A model generated the notes under the pieces. That model worked only from the letters and a program-made list of their open reading frames with translations. It did no database searches and was not told the DNA's origin. Shown here one piece after another: positions 27,101 to 34,429 of a DNA stretch of 64,000 bases. This DNA is from Liolophura sinensis (Eukaryota > Mollusca > Polyplacophora > Chitonida > Chitonidae): NCBI RefSeq assembly GCF_032854445.1, contig NC_088302.1, positions 13,699,338 to 13,763,337 of the forward strand, in the 5' to 3' direction. A program made the translations under genes and the position numbers. Positions within the stretch are counted from its first letter, which is position 1; every line of letters starts with the position of its first letter.

Positions 27101-30100
27101 ACCGCTGTGAGTTCAAGTCAAGCACAAGATGACTTCCTATATGATCGTACTGGAAATTTTCTTCCAGCAACCTGCAAATGGCACTGTCCGGTTTCCACCC
27201 ACCATAATGATGTTCTATGATTGTAATTTTGGGGTAATCATTGTGATAGTGTTAAATGGTAAGTTGTCTTGAACTTTAACAGTTACTCCTTAGAAATTCT
27301 TGTTTAACTGTTATGTAGGTGAACTCATATTCCATACGTACACAACAGGACATGTACAACAGAAACTGGGGTAAGTTCTTCATCAGCAACAACCTTTCTC
27401 CCGATATACCTGAATACAAATCCCGAGCCTACAGAACTACTGCCTGGAAAAATTGTTTCTAGGTTGGGTGCTAAGCGCGACCCATGTTGAGAAAAAATAT
27501 TTGAAAACTATTTAATCAGATCACGTGATATCGAAGTCGGCTGTACAGATATGTGTTCCTCGAACAACAACGCGCAAACTGGAGAAAAAATAAGGCACCA
27601 TATAAGTATAAATGTACGAGGGACACTCGACCAATTATAGTCATTTATGAACAAGCCATGCGCGAAATCATTACAAAAAGGTTAAGACGGAGCCCCGTAG
27701 AGAAGGCCTCCGCCTCTCTGCTGAACTGCGGGATTGAAGCCTCCTCGAACTAATGAAAAGCAGGCAAACAGACGAGACGGTCTCTGCGAGCAATCCCAGC
27801 CCCTCACAACACATGCTTATCTACGTCTATAAACAGTCAGTAACCACGATAAAGGGGCAACTGTGATGCTCCAGTCAAGCGTTCCGTTATTGTTCCTCAA
27901 TTATTCACACCAATCTTTTGTTGTAAACGCGAAACATGTATATAGGGAAACAGGCAAAACACTCTCTACTCCCAAGATACATCGTTCCGTGTAATGAACC
28001 AGTAAGGCATGGTAAATATCATACAGCTGTATATAAAATGTTCCTTACACTTTATGGTGTGGGAACCGGTTGTGTAACAGGACATTTTCGTGCAATCTAT
28101 AGGGCATGTAATTAGCTACCCCTTCATACCGGTAATACATGTATTATTCGTTACGGCTAACAAACGTCTAAACAAGCACAGCATGTTCAACTCCGACTAA
28201 AATGTAACGTAATCATCATTAACATATACTACAGTTATAAGACACGAACATATTATGTAGGGTCGCTATTGGGTCCACCGGCATTGTAACATATGGGTCA
28301 TACGACGTAAAGAGAATGTTGCATTGAGGTAATTATTTCTTCTGTCAGTGGTCTCAAAAGGTAGAAGGCGTGCTTGGCATTTTTCGGATGTTTGCGCTTT
28401 CATGCGCCATTACACAACTGTGGTCGTTTTAACACTAAGAACGCCCCACCTGACAGGTCATTTATAATTTCTTTTTACACCACCCGACACAAATCTAGCT
28501 TTGGATGAATTGTAAAAATTGGCGCTCTATAAAACATGAAATGTTCGAGTCCTTTGCTGATGGAATTCTGACTGGATGTTTGAAGGAGGACGCTCATTGA
28601 TGACCATACGAGCGTACGAGGAGCTGTGAACAGACAGACGGACTTGTAGAAGTAGAATAGACCTAAACTGATGAACGTCAGAACCACTGCCTAGCCTACT
28701 ACGTGACTAAGGTTACTGACGGGCAGCCTGACTTCTGTGTTGACTAACTGCAAAATTATTATCACTGATACATCGAATCTGCCGAAAAAGAATGATTGAG
28801 AATGTCACACTTTGAGGGACTACACATAGAGTGGTCTAAATCGCGGTAAAATCACATCGTTTACTGATGTCAGGCACAAGTTCTTCTGTGCTATCTAAAT
28901 GTTTCATGAGCAAACATATGACGCATTACTACAGGAATTAAAACATATCTTTGGACAGCTGTGTTAAAGGCGCTAAGGTGTTTTTAAGAGTTTCCCATTA
29001 AAACATATATAGTACATGGATAACAGAATAATTTCACAAATGAAAAAAGCAAGAATCAAAGAAGATACTATCCGACACTTGATCAATCTCGCAAGGATAT
29101 GTATCTCGTACTTTACTGTTGCTTTAAACTGTCGACATTTCAACAAAAGTATATGAAGACTTTAAAACTGACAGAATTCCAGATTTAGCAATTCATAATA
29201 TTTGACTTGGTAAGGCACATTTGTCATATAGACCTACTTTAAAAGTCAAAATGTAGTGTTCCAACCTTACGTCACGTTCTTCTGGATAATCAGTTCTGTT
29301 AATTAGTTCGTCAATGTTGGAACACGTGGTAATTTTTCATGGACACGTGTTGTATGCATAACAAGATAGGCTTTAGCTTAATACACATACAAGCTGAATT
29401 AGGGCTAATGAACTTATTTTGAACAACTGTCTTCCTGAAAAATGATGATATCCAGGCACTTGACAGAAAACGTGGGCAGTTTCCTTTACCGTAAACCGTG
29501 GGCGCGGACCTGACGGAAAGCATGGTCGAGGCCCACGTTTAGGCTGTTCCACGTGTAGGTAGCAAGTACTGCTGTGTATTTGGCTTCTCTGAGGGTGTTG
29601 TAGTAGGAATGATCCGCTCGTCAACATAAAGTAAGCGTTGACAATAAGCACTAGGCGCGATCCTAAAGCCTATGTATGCCGTACACACTTTGCTGTGTTA
29701 TGTTATAGAAGTAAAAGAGATCTTCTTTTGTTAATAGGGTTTTTATGGAGGTCTCGGTACGAAAGGAATGTGTTAAGTATGTCAGCTCTGCATACCAAAC
29801 AGCTCGACTGTCAGCCCCAGCTCCTGTCTCGGAGAAATCAGCATCCCAACCCCAGACCCGTGTAGATGTGCATATATACAATGCTGGGGATGGCCTCTTA
29901 ATTTTAAAGCGACGCACCTCTCCACATCTCTACATGCAGTCCGGCTCCTCGCCCCACCCTTGACCGCGTCACGTCAACAAGAATTACACCCCCCATAATA
30001 TTAATACATTTTGCTAAACAGAAGCGGGACACACGGCTAAACTGCATACACCTGCCTAAACACAGGTAAATACATGGGCTTAGATGTGTCCCGTCACCTA

Positions 30101-30896
30101 ACCACCGAGGGACTAGGACGCACGTGTGCCGGTTTAACACCAAGCCAGTTAACACCGCCTAAGCCCGGCAAACCGCAGACCCTTAATAAGTGTATGTGCC
30201 GCTGGGATGTCAGAGCACGGCAGGGAACGCTTTGGCCAGGCCATAAAATCAGTAGAGGAGCGAACCGAAAAAACTCTTCGAAGGCTAACACCAGTTTAAT
30301 GTCAGTTTTCAGGCAGTCTTCTTTATGGCGTGATATATGGAGAACATATATATGTCATAAACAAGCTTCGGTGAATATATTTACCACAGTAGCATTTAAA
30401 TATAAATTTAGTAATAACGGCACAAGTAAACATGTCCATCGTAATTACCCCTTCAAAAACGGAAACGACGTGGTAACGAAACTCTCATAGAATTGGCTGG
30501 CGTTAAATATAATTGACACATTAGATCCCATTGCGGTACCAACGATATATATTCACTGTCCCGTTTGGAAGTTTACATCGTATACTGGCAAGCCTTATAG
30601 GAAACAAATGCGAAAATATCATATATTCTTCACCCAACCTACGTCTATTAAAGTCAGTAGGCTATTATAGGCTGAGCGACACAGTGACTCTTAATTTCAG
30701 CATAAAGGTCAGCAAAGTTAACCAAGTTACACGCGTTCCAGCAGTACCGCGGTTGTGTATACAGTGTATATAAAGTGTATACAGCCATACGCCTTTGTGA
30801 ACACATGCCGTTTGGGTATAACGCAATATGGGTATACAAAAAAAAGATCGTTTCACTTACCGAGAAAGTCGTCAGAAGTAAGTATATCCCCTTCAT
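30..30896 (-). CDS. Punctin-like (ADAMTSL1/3, MADD-4 type) secreted matrix protein, 16 coding exons
   Basis: This is the spliced coding region of an ADAMTS-like glycoprotein, which has no protease domain and should act in the extracellular matrix. Exons (plus coordinates, transcribed right to left): 30861-30896, 23349-23519, 17854-18087, 13800-13953, 13083-13215, 12101-12302, 11640-11778, 11242-11274, 10660-10771, 10027-10157, 8712-8810, 7718-7841, 6774-6984, 4871-5659, 2662-2813, 30-133. Predicted layout, about 940 residues: signal peptide 1-19, TSR1 22-71, cysteine-rich 76-173, TSR2 184-240, TSR3 244-300, TSR4 303-352, linker 357-405, TSR5 411-463, TSR6 467-520, TSR7 524-582, TSR8 586-643, Ig 664-747, TSR9 791-848, TSR10 857-905, PLAC 908-937. 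A single Ig plus a terminal PLAC domain resembles nematode MADD-4, a guidance and synapse-organising cue; that role is inferred from the family. All junctions are GT-AG and phases agree, except for one extra base in the exon 2662-2813. The spacer domain is missing. The 3'UTR runs off the window. Confidence 0.9.
134..2661 (-). other. Intron 15 (2.5 kb)
   Basis: It lies between TSR10 and PLAC. It holds a SINE tail fragment (about 1,022-1,085), an unclassified 1,085-1,270 block that looks like dispersed repeat, and a G-rich tract (1,350-1,373). A further exon of symmetric phase 1-1 cannot be ruled out, but none was seen. Confidence 0.65.
2662..2813 (-). CDS. Exon 15: TSR10, carrying a one-base frameshift
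   Basis: The exon starts in phase 0 with [20 protein letters not shown], the N-terminal half of a TSR. The C-terminal half, [12 protein letters not shown] then MKRCPVLRC, lies one base further on in another frame. The shift falls around the GGGG/AAA runs at 2749-2755. Removing one base gives a complete six-cysteine TSR and a phase-1 end that fits the PLAC exon. As read, the frame would run into exon 16 and stop at 121-123, losing PLAC. It is either a sequence or assembly error or a true lesion. The acceptor is GTATAG and the donor GTGAGA. Confidence 0.88.
2814..4870 (-). other. Intron 14 (2.1 kb)
   Basis: It lies between the Ig/TSR9 exon and the TSR10 exon. A decayed SINE-core fragment is visible near 3,513-3,620 (a 'gccatactcaa' block followed by 'ggaggaaacca'). 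No further exon with TSR features was found, so exons 14 and 15 are joined directly in the model. Confidence 0.7.
4871..5659 (-). CDS. Exon 14: TSR8 body, single Ig domain and TSR9
   Basis: A 789-nt exon of 263 codons, phase 0-0, far larger than the others. It carries TSR8 (CSSTCGKG to AVPCP), then an Ig C2-type domain with Cys685, Trp697 (LVWLRNG) and Cys734 (VFTCVVG). A linker with NFT and NYS sequons follows, then TSR9 ([15 protein letters not shown] to GDWKC). TSR9 has CPALC where most repeats have a Ser/Thr before the second cysteine, so it lacks the O-fucosylation motif. The acceptor is TTCCAG and the donor GTAAGG. Confidence 0.95.
6774..6984 (-). CDS. Exon 13: TSR7 and the Trp-rich start of TSR8
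   Basis: Phase 2 in, phase 0 out. The peptide reads [16 protein letters not shown], then TVACIQE, PDVMCGL and NTNTC, a complete [11 protein letters not shown] follows, the start of TSR8, and ends just before its first cysteine. The acceptor is TTGCAG and the donor GTGCGC. Confidence 0.93.
7718..7841 (-). CDS. Exon 12: remainder of TSR6
   Basis: Phase 1 in, phase 2 out. It contains GVQETLIEC, two N-glycosylation sequons (NGT, NSS), and NDIPCPP closing the repeat. The acceptor is CGACAG and the donor GTGAGA. The domain ends cleanly before TSR7 in exon 13. Confidence 0.92.
8712..8810 (-). CDS. Exon 11: end of TSR5 and start of TSR6
   Basis: Ninety-nine bases, phase 1-1. It supplies EPCQGTGC, the last two cysteines of TSR5, then [16 protein letters not shown], the start of TSR6. 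The acceptor is TTACAG and the donor GTGCGT. Other frames have longer open runs here, but only this frame fits both neighbours. Confidence 0.88.
9765..9862. mobile_element. Decayed third relative of the MITE-like family
   Basis: 'acattctagcatcactcaaa' and 'caacaaactgtctgttaact' align with the same blocks as the 33.8-kb copy. It lies in intron 10. Confidence 0.6.
10027..10157 (-). CDS. Exon 10: N-terminal part of TSR5
   Basis: Phase 2 in, phase 1 out. It reads [14 protein letters not shown] then RYVRC and SECTG, giving the first four cysteines of a TSR with an O-fucosylation motif. The acceptor ends GAAAG after a pyrimidine-rich tract and the donor is GTAAGG. The repeat is completed in exon 11. 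Confidence 0.9.
10660..10771 (-). CDS. Exon 9: hydrophilic linker before TSR5 (probable)
   Basis: Phase 1 in, phase 2 out, 112 nt, fully open only in the needed frame. The peptide is rich in Gln, Glu, Ser, Pro and Thr with no cysteines, as expected for the flexible linker that also lies between these repeats in ADAMTSL1/3. The acceptor is CGGCAG and the donor GTACGT. Homology cannot confirm a low-complexity linker, but the phases match exons 8 and 10. Confidence 0.72.
11242..11274 (-). CDS. Exon 8: 33-nt linker microexon (probable)
   Basis: Thirty-three bases between a TTTCAG acceptor and a consensus GTGAGT donor, phase 1-1. It adds eleven charged residues ([10 protein letters not shown] core) to the linker between TSR4 and TSR5. 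Because its length is a multiple of three and its phases are symmetric, skipping it would keep the frame. There is no homology evidence for so short a piece. The call rests on two strong splice sites and phase agreement with both neighbours. Confidence 0.6.
11640..11778 (-). CDS. Exon 7: remainder of TSR4
   Basis: Phase 0 in, phase 1 out. It starts CSVSCDSG and carries all six cysteines of TSR4, closing with EIPCYDKK, which resembles the end of the corresponding repeat in ADAMTSL1 (…PCYKPKEK). The acceptor is TTGTAG and the donor GTAAGA. It was too short to appear as a long open frame and was found by reading the minus strand between exons 6 and 8. Confidence 0.9.
12101..12302 (-). CDS. Exon 6: TSR3 and the first residues of TSR4
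   Basis: Phase 2 in, phase 0 out. It encodes a whole TSR starting WRVSLWQPC with the O-fucosylation motif CTQSCGGG. It contains an N-D-T glycosylation sequon and closes with SHICPKW. The tail WYAGKWSP is the Trp-rich start of TSR4 and stops exactly before the first cysteine, a common intron site in this family. The donor is GTAAGT. Confidence 0.93.
12670..12815. repeat. Short tandem repeat of about 22 bp in intron 5
   Basis: Variants of 'cactacagactcacaacagg' are repeated head to tail about seven times. The period is irregular. No function is evident. Confidence 0.8.
13083..13215 (-). CDS. Exon 5: C-terminal half of TSR2
   Basis: Phase 1 in, phase 2 out. It holds the remaining cysteines of TSR2: [16 protein letters not shown] and TCFVQPCPA. 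The donor must be GTAGGT at 13082. A donor four bases further on (GTACTT) would put an in-frame TAG in the exon. Exon 6 is in phase 2 and fits this choice. Confidence 0.92.
13800..13953 (-). CDS. Exon 4: end of cysteine-rich domain fused directly to the start of TSR2
   Basis: Phase 0 in, phase 1 out. It begins VVGCDH and continues with [10 protein letters not shown], the canonical end of the ADAMTS cysteine-rich domain, at residues 151-173. Only ten residues separate Cys173 from Trp184, after which the exon reads [16 protein letters not shown], a TSR start. In the family the roughly 120-residue spacer normally lies at this point. Splicing into exon 5 rebuilds a complete six-cysteine TSR, so the reading is unlikely to be accidental. 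Confidence 0.93.
13954..17853 (-). other. Intron 3 (3.9 kb)
   Basis: It contains a MITE-like element (16,874-17,111) and a short SINE-core fragment near 16,530-16,640. No spacer-domain exon was seen in it. One would also be in the wrong order here, because the end of the cysteine-rich domain lies downstream in exon 4. Confidence 0.85.
16874..17111. mobile_element. MITE-like element with terminal inverted repeats of about 44 bp
   Basis: The left end 'tacactaaaaatgaatctgt' with 'ttaaatttaacagaaagtct' is matched at the right end in reverse complement ('agactttctgttaaatttaa' … 'attttaagtgta'). The interior is AT-rich and non-coding and contains further 'ctgtta' blocks. It resembles non-autonomous DNA transposons. 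No clear target duplication was identified. Confidence 0.8.
17854..18087 (-). CDS. Exon 3: ADAMTS-type cysteine-rich domain, first part
   Basis: Seventy-eight codons in phase 0-0. The exon opens with PC, completing TSR1, and then carries the ADAMTS/ADAMTSL cysteine-rich signature: [22 protein letters not shown] and MCINGKC. These blocks are diagnostic for the ADAMTS-like superfamily. The acceptor is TTCCAG and the donor GTAAGC. This is the most securely assigned exon by homology. Confidence 0.95.
18088..23348 (-). other. Intron 2 (5.3 kb)
   Basis: It lies between the TSR1 exon and the cysteine-rich exon and is occupied in part by the 112/140-bp satellite (about 18,990-20,535). The remaining sequence shows no coding or RNA features I can support. 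Confidence 0.85.
18990..20535. repeat. Satellite array with 112-bp units and 140-bp variant units
   Basis: The block 'catgacatacgcaatg' recurs at 19123, 19235, 19347, 19459, 19571, 19682, 19794, 19906, 20018, 20130 and 20242: a period of 112 bp, with one 111-bp step. The last two steps (to 20382 and 20522) are 140 bp because of a 28-bp insertion containing 'gacctggagggtcc'. A diverged first unit begins near 19,011. Units differ at few sites. From about 19,682 the variants 'gaaccag' and 'gaatcag' alternate, a 224-bp dimeric higher-order repeat. It lies entirely in intron 2. Confidence 0.97.
23349..23519 (-). CDS. Exon 2: end of signal peptide and most of TSR1
   Basis: Fifty-seven codons in phase 0-0, with a pyrimidine-rich acceptor ending TTACAG and a GTAAGT donor. 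The peptide has overlapping WSAW/WSDW motifs (C-mannosylation type) and CSRTCDGG (O-fucosylation type), then the conserved cysteines of a thrombospondin type 1 repeat. The stretch [10 protein letters not shown] closely matches the first TSR of vertebrate ADAMTSL1. The last TSR1 cysteine is supplied by exon 3. Confidence 0.92.
25372..25452 (-). mobile_element. SINE tRNA-like head, minus orientation
   Basis: On the minus strand this gives 'gtggctcagttggttagcgc', a clear tRNA A box, and a B-box-like 'ggtcgctgtgagttcc'. This is the only copy here that keeps the A-box half intact, and it shows the family is tRNA-derived. The body and tail are absent. Confidence 0.85.
26839..27067 (+). mobile_element. 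tRNA-derived molluscan SINE, near full length
   Basis: It reads from 'gatccaggagcctctcacca' through a B-box-like 'cgcgagttcacgtcc' and the core 'ccgggcactgcccgg' to 'gtataagtgaaatattcttg', and ends in an AAAT-repeat tail. The same order recurs in the other copies of this window, which defines the family. The A-box end is truncated here. Confidence 0.9.
27077..27225 (+). mobile_element. Decayed SINE copy
   Basis: It lies a few bases after the previous copy in the same orientation. It keeps 'ctctcaccaacgtgaccgctg' in weakened form, 'gtgagttcaagtc', 'cagcaacctgc' and 'caccataatg', but has lost the tail. It is clearly older than its neighbour. Confidence 0.75.
30861..30896 (-). CDS. Coding exon 1: start codon and signal-peptide core
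   Basis: Twelve codons, [12 protein letters not shown], run from the ATG at 30896 to a consensus GTAAGT donor in phase 0. Joined to exon 2 (ILAVVNG) they form a compact signal peptide: Lys at position 2, a hydrophobic run, and small residues before Gly19. An in-frame TGA lies upstream at 30957-30959 with no ATG between, so this is the first possible start in the frame. The link to exon 2 across a 7.3-kb intron is inferred from phase and from the signal peptide it completes. It would need a transcript to prove. Confidence 0.72.
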
Positions 30897-30899
30897 TGC

Positions 30900-31290
30900 G
30901 AAGAAAAAAGTTAATAGGCAGTATAAATCCACTTTTGCCAGGTTTAACAGTCGACTTCAGGCGTTCAGACTTGGCTGTCGATATAAATATGTTGTATATC
31001 AATTATAGTATCACATGTTTTGTAGCCAAAAGCGCAGCTACCGGCCCACCACCCACGCTTGCGATACGCGTGCCAATTTAACTGATGAGTGAACGGAGAA
31101 GTAGGTCCGTAGTACCGGTGGGCTGCATGTGACATAATTCCTCCGTCCCCACCAGACTGTATACGAACAGCGTAATTCCGGGAGTAAAGCGCGAGCGAGA
31201 AGCAGCCACGGACCCGTGTGTTCTGACGCGCTGTGGTTACATCTTTGCCTACAGTCCCGCAGTCACTGGCTGCGCGTAACAGGTCAGCAG
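30900..31290 (-). promoter_or_regulatory. Probable promoter and 5'UTR of the punctin-like gene
   Basis: This stretch lies immediately upstream of the first coding exon. A TATA-like run (TATTTATA on the minus strand) sits near 30,977-30,990. The 31,020-31,290 part is richer in G+C and CpG than its surroundings. No transcription start can be fixed by eye, and a separate non-coding first exon is possible. Confidence 0.35.
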
Positions 31291-32279
31291 CCTTTACTTT
31301 CTCTCACAGGGCTAGCTCTTTAGGTACTGGAGCGTTCTCACCACTTCATGCATGCCTGAGCCAGAGGAACTGGACGTGCTATGTATGATGTATGTCTTGA
31401 GCTTATACATGTAAAGAAGCCTTCTCCACGTCAGCTCACTGGGCTTACACACGATTTGAAACATGCCATATAATATACTGGAACACATACCTTGTACTAA
31501 ATGTCCGTTTGGCTGAATGAATGAGTAATTTGGCCATCGACTGAGTGCCACGTGCTAAAAGGACTGACACATGATGTTTACAGATACTTGGAAGTTAATT
31601 TAATATATGCCTCCCCTTTGTGCTACGTTTTATATAAATATATATCAAACAATCTAACATAAATCTGAGTAGCTCAGATAACGCATAAACGGACTCCACA
31701 AATACATTTAATTTATATCATGCATGAAAGCGTCAATTGAAATGGTGCGCTCGATTGTTGTCAACTAAGTAAACAATATAAATGGTAATTTTTTGACACC
31801 TGAATTATACTTTAATGAATCCTTGATTAATATACGTCACACCCTATAACACGCTGTCTTATGTTCTTATCCGTGACAAGACTAGGCTCATTCACAGCAA
31901 GTTTGACACCAACAGGACATGCGCCTTATTCAGCCGTGCAGAACCAGAGCCATTTGATACTGCTAGTTTGTGATGACAAAACCCTGCCAAATATTTGTGC
32001 TTGAGAGTGAATGAAATGCTCACGCGCGGAGACAAAGTCATTAATCACCATGGCAACCGGTTACAGCTTTATTATATCTATACCACGCGTGCTTTTTAAT
32101 CTTGAGTCTATCAGAGGTAAATTATTTCAAGCTTTCTTCTCCTGATTCAAAACACCGAATAGCGATAAACTTTGCGCATGTGATAGCGTGAAATGAATAT
32201 TAATTAGGCTAAGCTCAGGTATAGTTAAGCTGGAATATGGTTTGGGCTGATCTTAGAATGATCAAACCTATCGCCGATT

Positions 32280-32420
32280 GGTTGCCATTTAGGTTAAACA
32301 GAATGTTGATTGGTTTTGGTAGTGTAGGTTAGGCTGGTTGCTGATTGGTTGGGTAGTTTAGGTTAAGTGGGATGCTGATTGGTTGGCTAGCCTAGGTTAA
32401 GCGGCATGCTGATTAGCTGG
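32280..32420. repeat. Degenerate tandem repeat (gctgattggtt block)
   Basis: The block 'gatgctgattggttgg' followed by 'taggttaag' occurs about four times in roughly 140 bp. It carries several CCAAT-type motifs on the minus strand (attgg on plus), but this looks like repeat structure and not a promoter. Confidence 0.6.
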
Positions 32421-33778
32421 GTGTTTGGCCATCCACTCAATTTGTTACTTTATTTACTGACTGCGCATAATTGATGTAACAACCGTTTGACTTAGTGGTT
32501 GGTTTAATAGTAAGTCCCCAGGCAACGCCCATGAAAACTAATATCAAAGAAATAACACGGCCTTTATTCACAATGTTTTCCCGGATTTAACGAAACACAT
32601 GTATTTATTTATTTAATGGCGTTTAATACCCTTTTCACAGCCAAATACGATATTTGGCAAGAAATCAATATATGCTGACCAAATAAAAGTTTCTGTATTT
32701 ACCTAGAATACCTCAAATTATTGCCGTTTAGTAAATATTACACTCTCGTCTGTAGTATTAAAACTGTTAGAATTCTAAAGCTTGGTAAAGTTTTAATGTC
32801 ATCTGCTTTATGAATTTTAGGAGCTTTATTACCGAATCTGGATAGTAACACGTACATAGAGGAGGCTGATGTTTTGTCAGTGAAAGATAATTATTTGTTT
32901 TATTCTAAAATAATAGCAAGAAGTGAATTGGATTTGTGCTGATCGATTTTTTTGCAAAAGTCTTCAGTATAGTCTCTTTAACGACCAATAATTGCACTGT
33001 ATATCTTTTCTGTGTAACTGGTAAATGTTACAGTTCTTATATATGCATGCATTAACTTAACACTACTGGGCTTGGCTCTTAAATCCGTTAAAGAAACCAC
33101 CTTAACTTTTGTATCTACATCTATATAAAGAAAAGGTATGGCGATTAGTATGGTATCCACGTCTTTGTTGTTCATTGATTATGCAGTGCCTACAATGAAC
33201 GCAGACTGGGAATGCAGTATGGTCAGTGCGGATAAAGACCATAGCGGATTTTGTCGAATAGTCCCAGGATCTTCAGTTGTCTGTTAATGACTAAGGACTT
33301 AAGACGTCCCAATATAGATATGACAACTCCCGGAGTACCACACCCAAGCGTATTCAATGTGGTATTAGTAGGCACTCGCCATTATTCGTGACATGTCGTT
33401 GTAATATGTAGCAGAATAAGTGTAACAGTTACAGTGTGTTGTCGTGGCTACACCGCACAAATTGACCCCGTCCGGACAATCTGGGACCTGAATGCTGATG
33501 AGACCGGACAAACCGGGACAAGGAGTCATCCATCTTTATCTACATCAGACACGGAGCACGTGGTTGGCATCGCTGATCCCAATCATCCAATAGGTGACTA
33601 TGCGTCACACGGTATAGGACATTGCTCGATCTGGTCACACATGTAAAGATACTAGTACTACTGGACACGGGGTAAATGGTATGAAATGACTTGATATAGC
33701 TTCAATTCACATTTTAGCTAATGAAAGTATGTATGTAAAAGCGAACGGCCGAACGGATGGACGGACAGAAAGACACAC

Positions 33779-33916
33779 ACACAATCTTTCTGTTGAATTA
33801 ACAGAATATATTTGCTATATTTAACAGAATACTCTGTAACAATAGCAGAATAGATTCTAGCATCACTCAGGCAACAGACTTTCTGTTAAAATTAACAGAT
33901 TATTTTTTCAAGTGTA
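33779..33916. mobile_element. Partial copy of the same MITE-like family
   Basis: 'gattctagcatcactcaggc', 'aacagactttctgttaaaat' and 'ttcaagtgtac' match the interior and right end of the 16.9-kb element. The left end is unclear. Confidence 0.72.
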
Positions 33917-34429
33917 CAAATGCTTGTTTAGATGCTATTTGCACAAATGGTTGTTAGGATGGCTATTTGCACGAAGAGCTCTTTGAATGGATATTTGCAC
34001 GACAGTTGTTTGGATGGCGAATGTGTCTTTGGATGCCTAGTTGCACGAATGGTCAGATGAATATATAGAATGCTGTCTGGTTGAGTTAGTTTCTGGGCGA
34101 GTGGCTGTTTGAATGTACAGGTATGTCAGCCTGGGTGGATAGTTGTCCGTTTGGGTGAATTTCTGGGCGAGTCACAGTTTGGACGTGTCAACAGGGTGGA
34201 TGGTTCTTTGGTTGAGTGAATGTCCGGACGTGTCAGCCCGGGTGGTTTGCTTGGGTAAATGTCTGGGCGAGCGGCTATTCGTATGTATTTAAGCCAGGGA
34301 GGATGGTTTTCTGGTTGGATGAATGTCTGGGCGAGTAGGTGTTTGGGTAAGCCAGCCCGAGTGGGTGAGTAGTTGTTTCAGTATAAGTCAAACCGGATGG
34401 ATGGTTGTCTGGTTGGATTTTGATTCCAG

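Larger units (their letters stand above)
23520..30860 (-). other. Intron 1 (7.3 kb)
   Basis: It separates the signal-peptide exon from TSR1. It contains a tRNA-like SINE head (25,372-25,452), a full SINE (26,839-27,067) and a decayed SINE (27,077-27,225), with nothing else recognised. A plus-strand open frame of 138 codons at 30,074-30,490 has no family features. Long first introns often hold enhancers, but none can be identified here. Confidence 0.7.
31300..33940. other. No recognisable gene
   Basis: AT-rich sequence upstream of the punctin-like gene. Apart from the small tandem repeat at 32,280-32,420 and the MITE fragment at 33,779-33,916 I see nothing supportable. Confidence 0.6.

Noticed and set aside
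30074-30490. 138-codon plus-strand open frame
   Set aside because: It is the longest unassigned plus frame but has no domain, signal peptide or splice context. It lies antisense in intron 1 and length alone does not support a gene.
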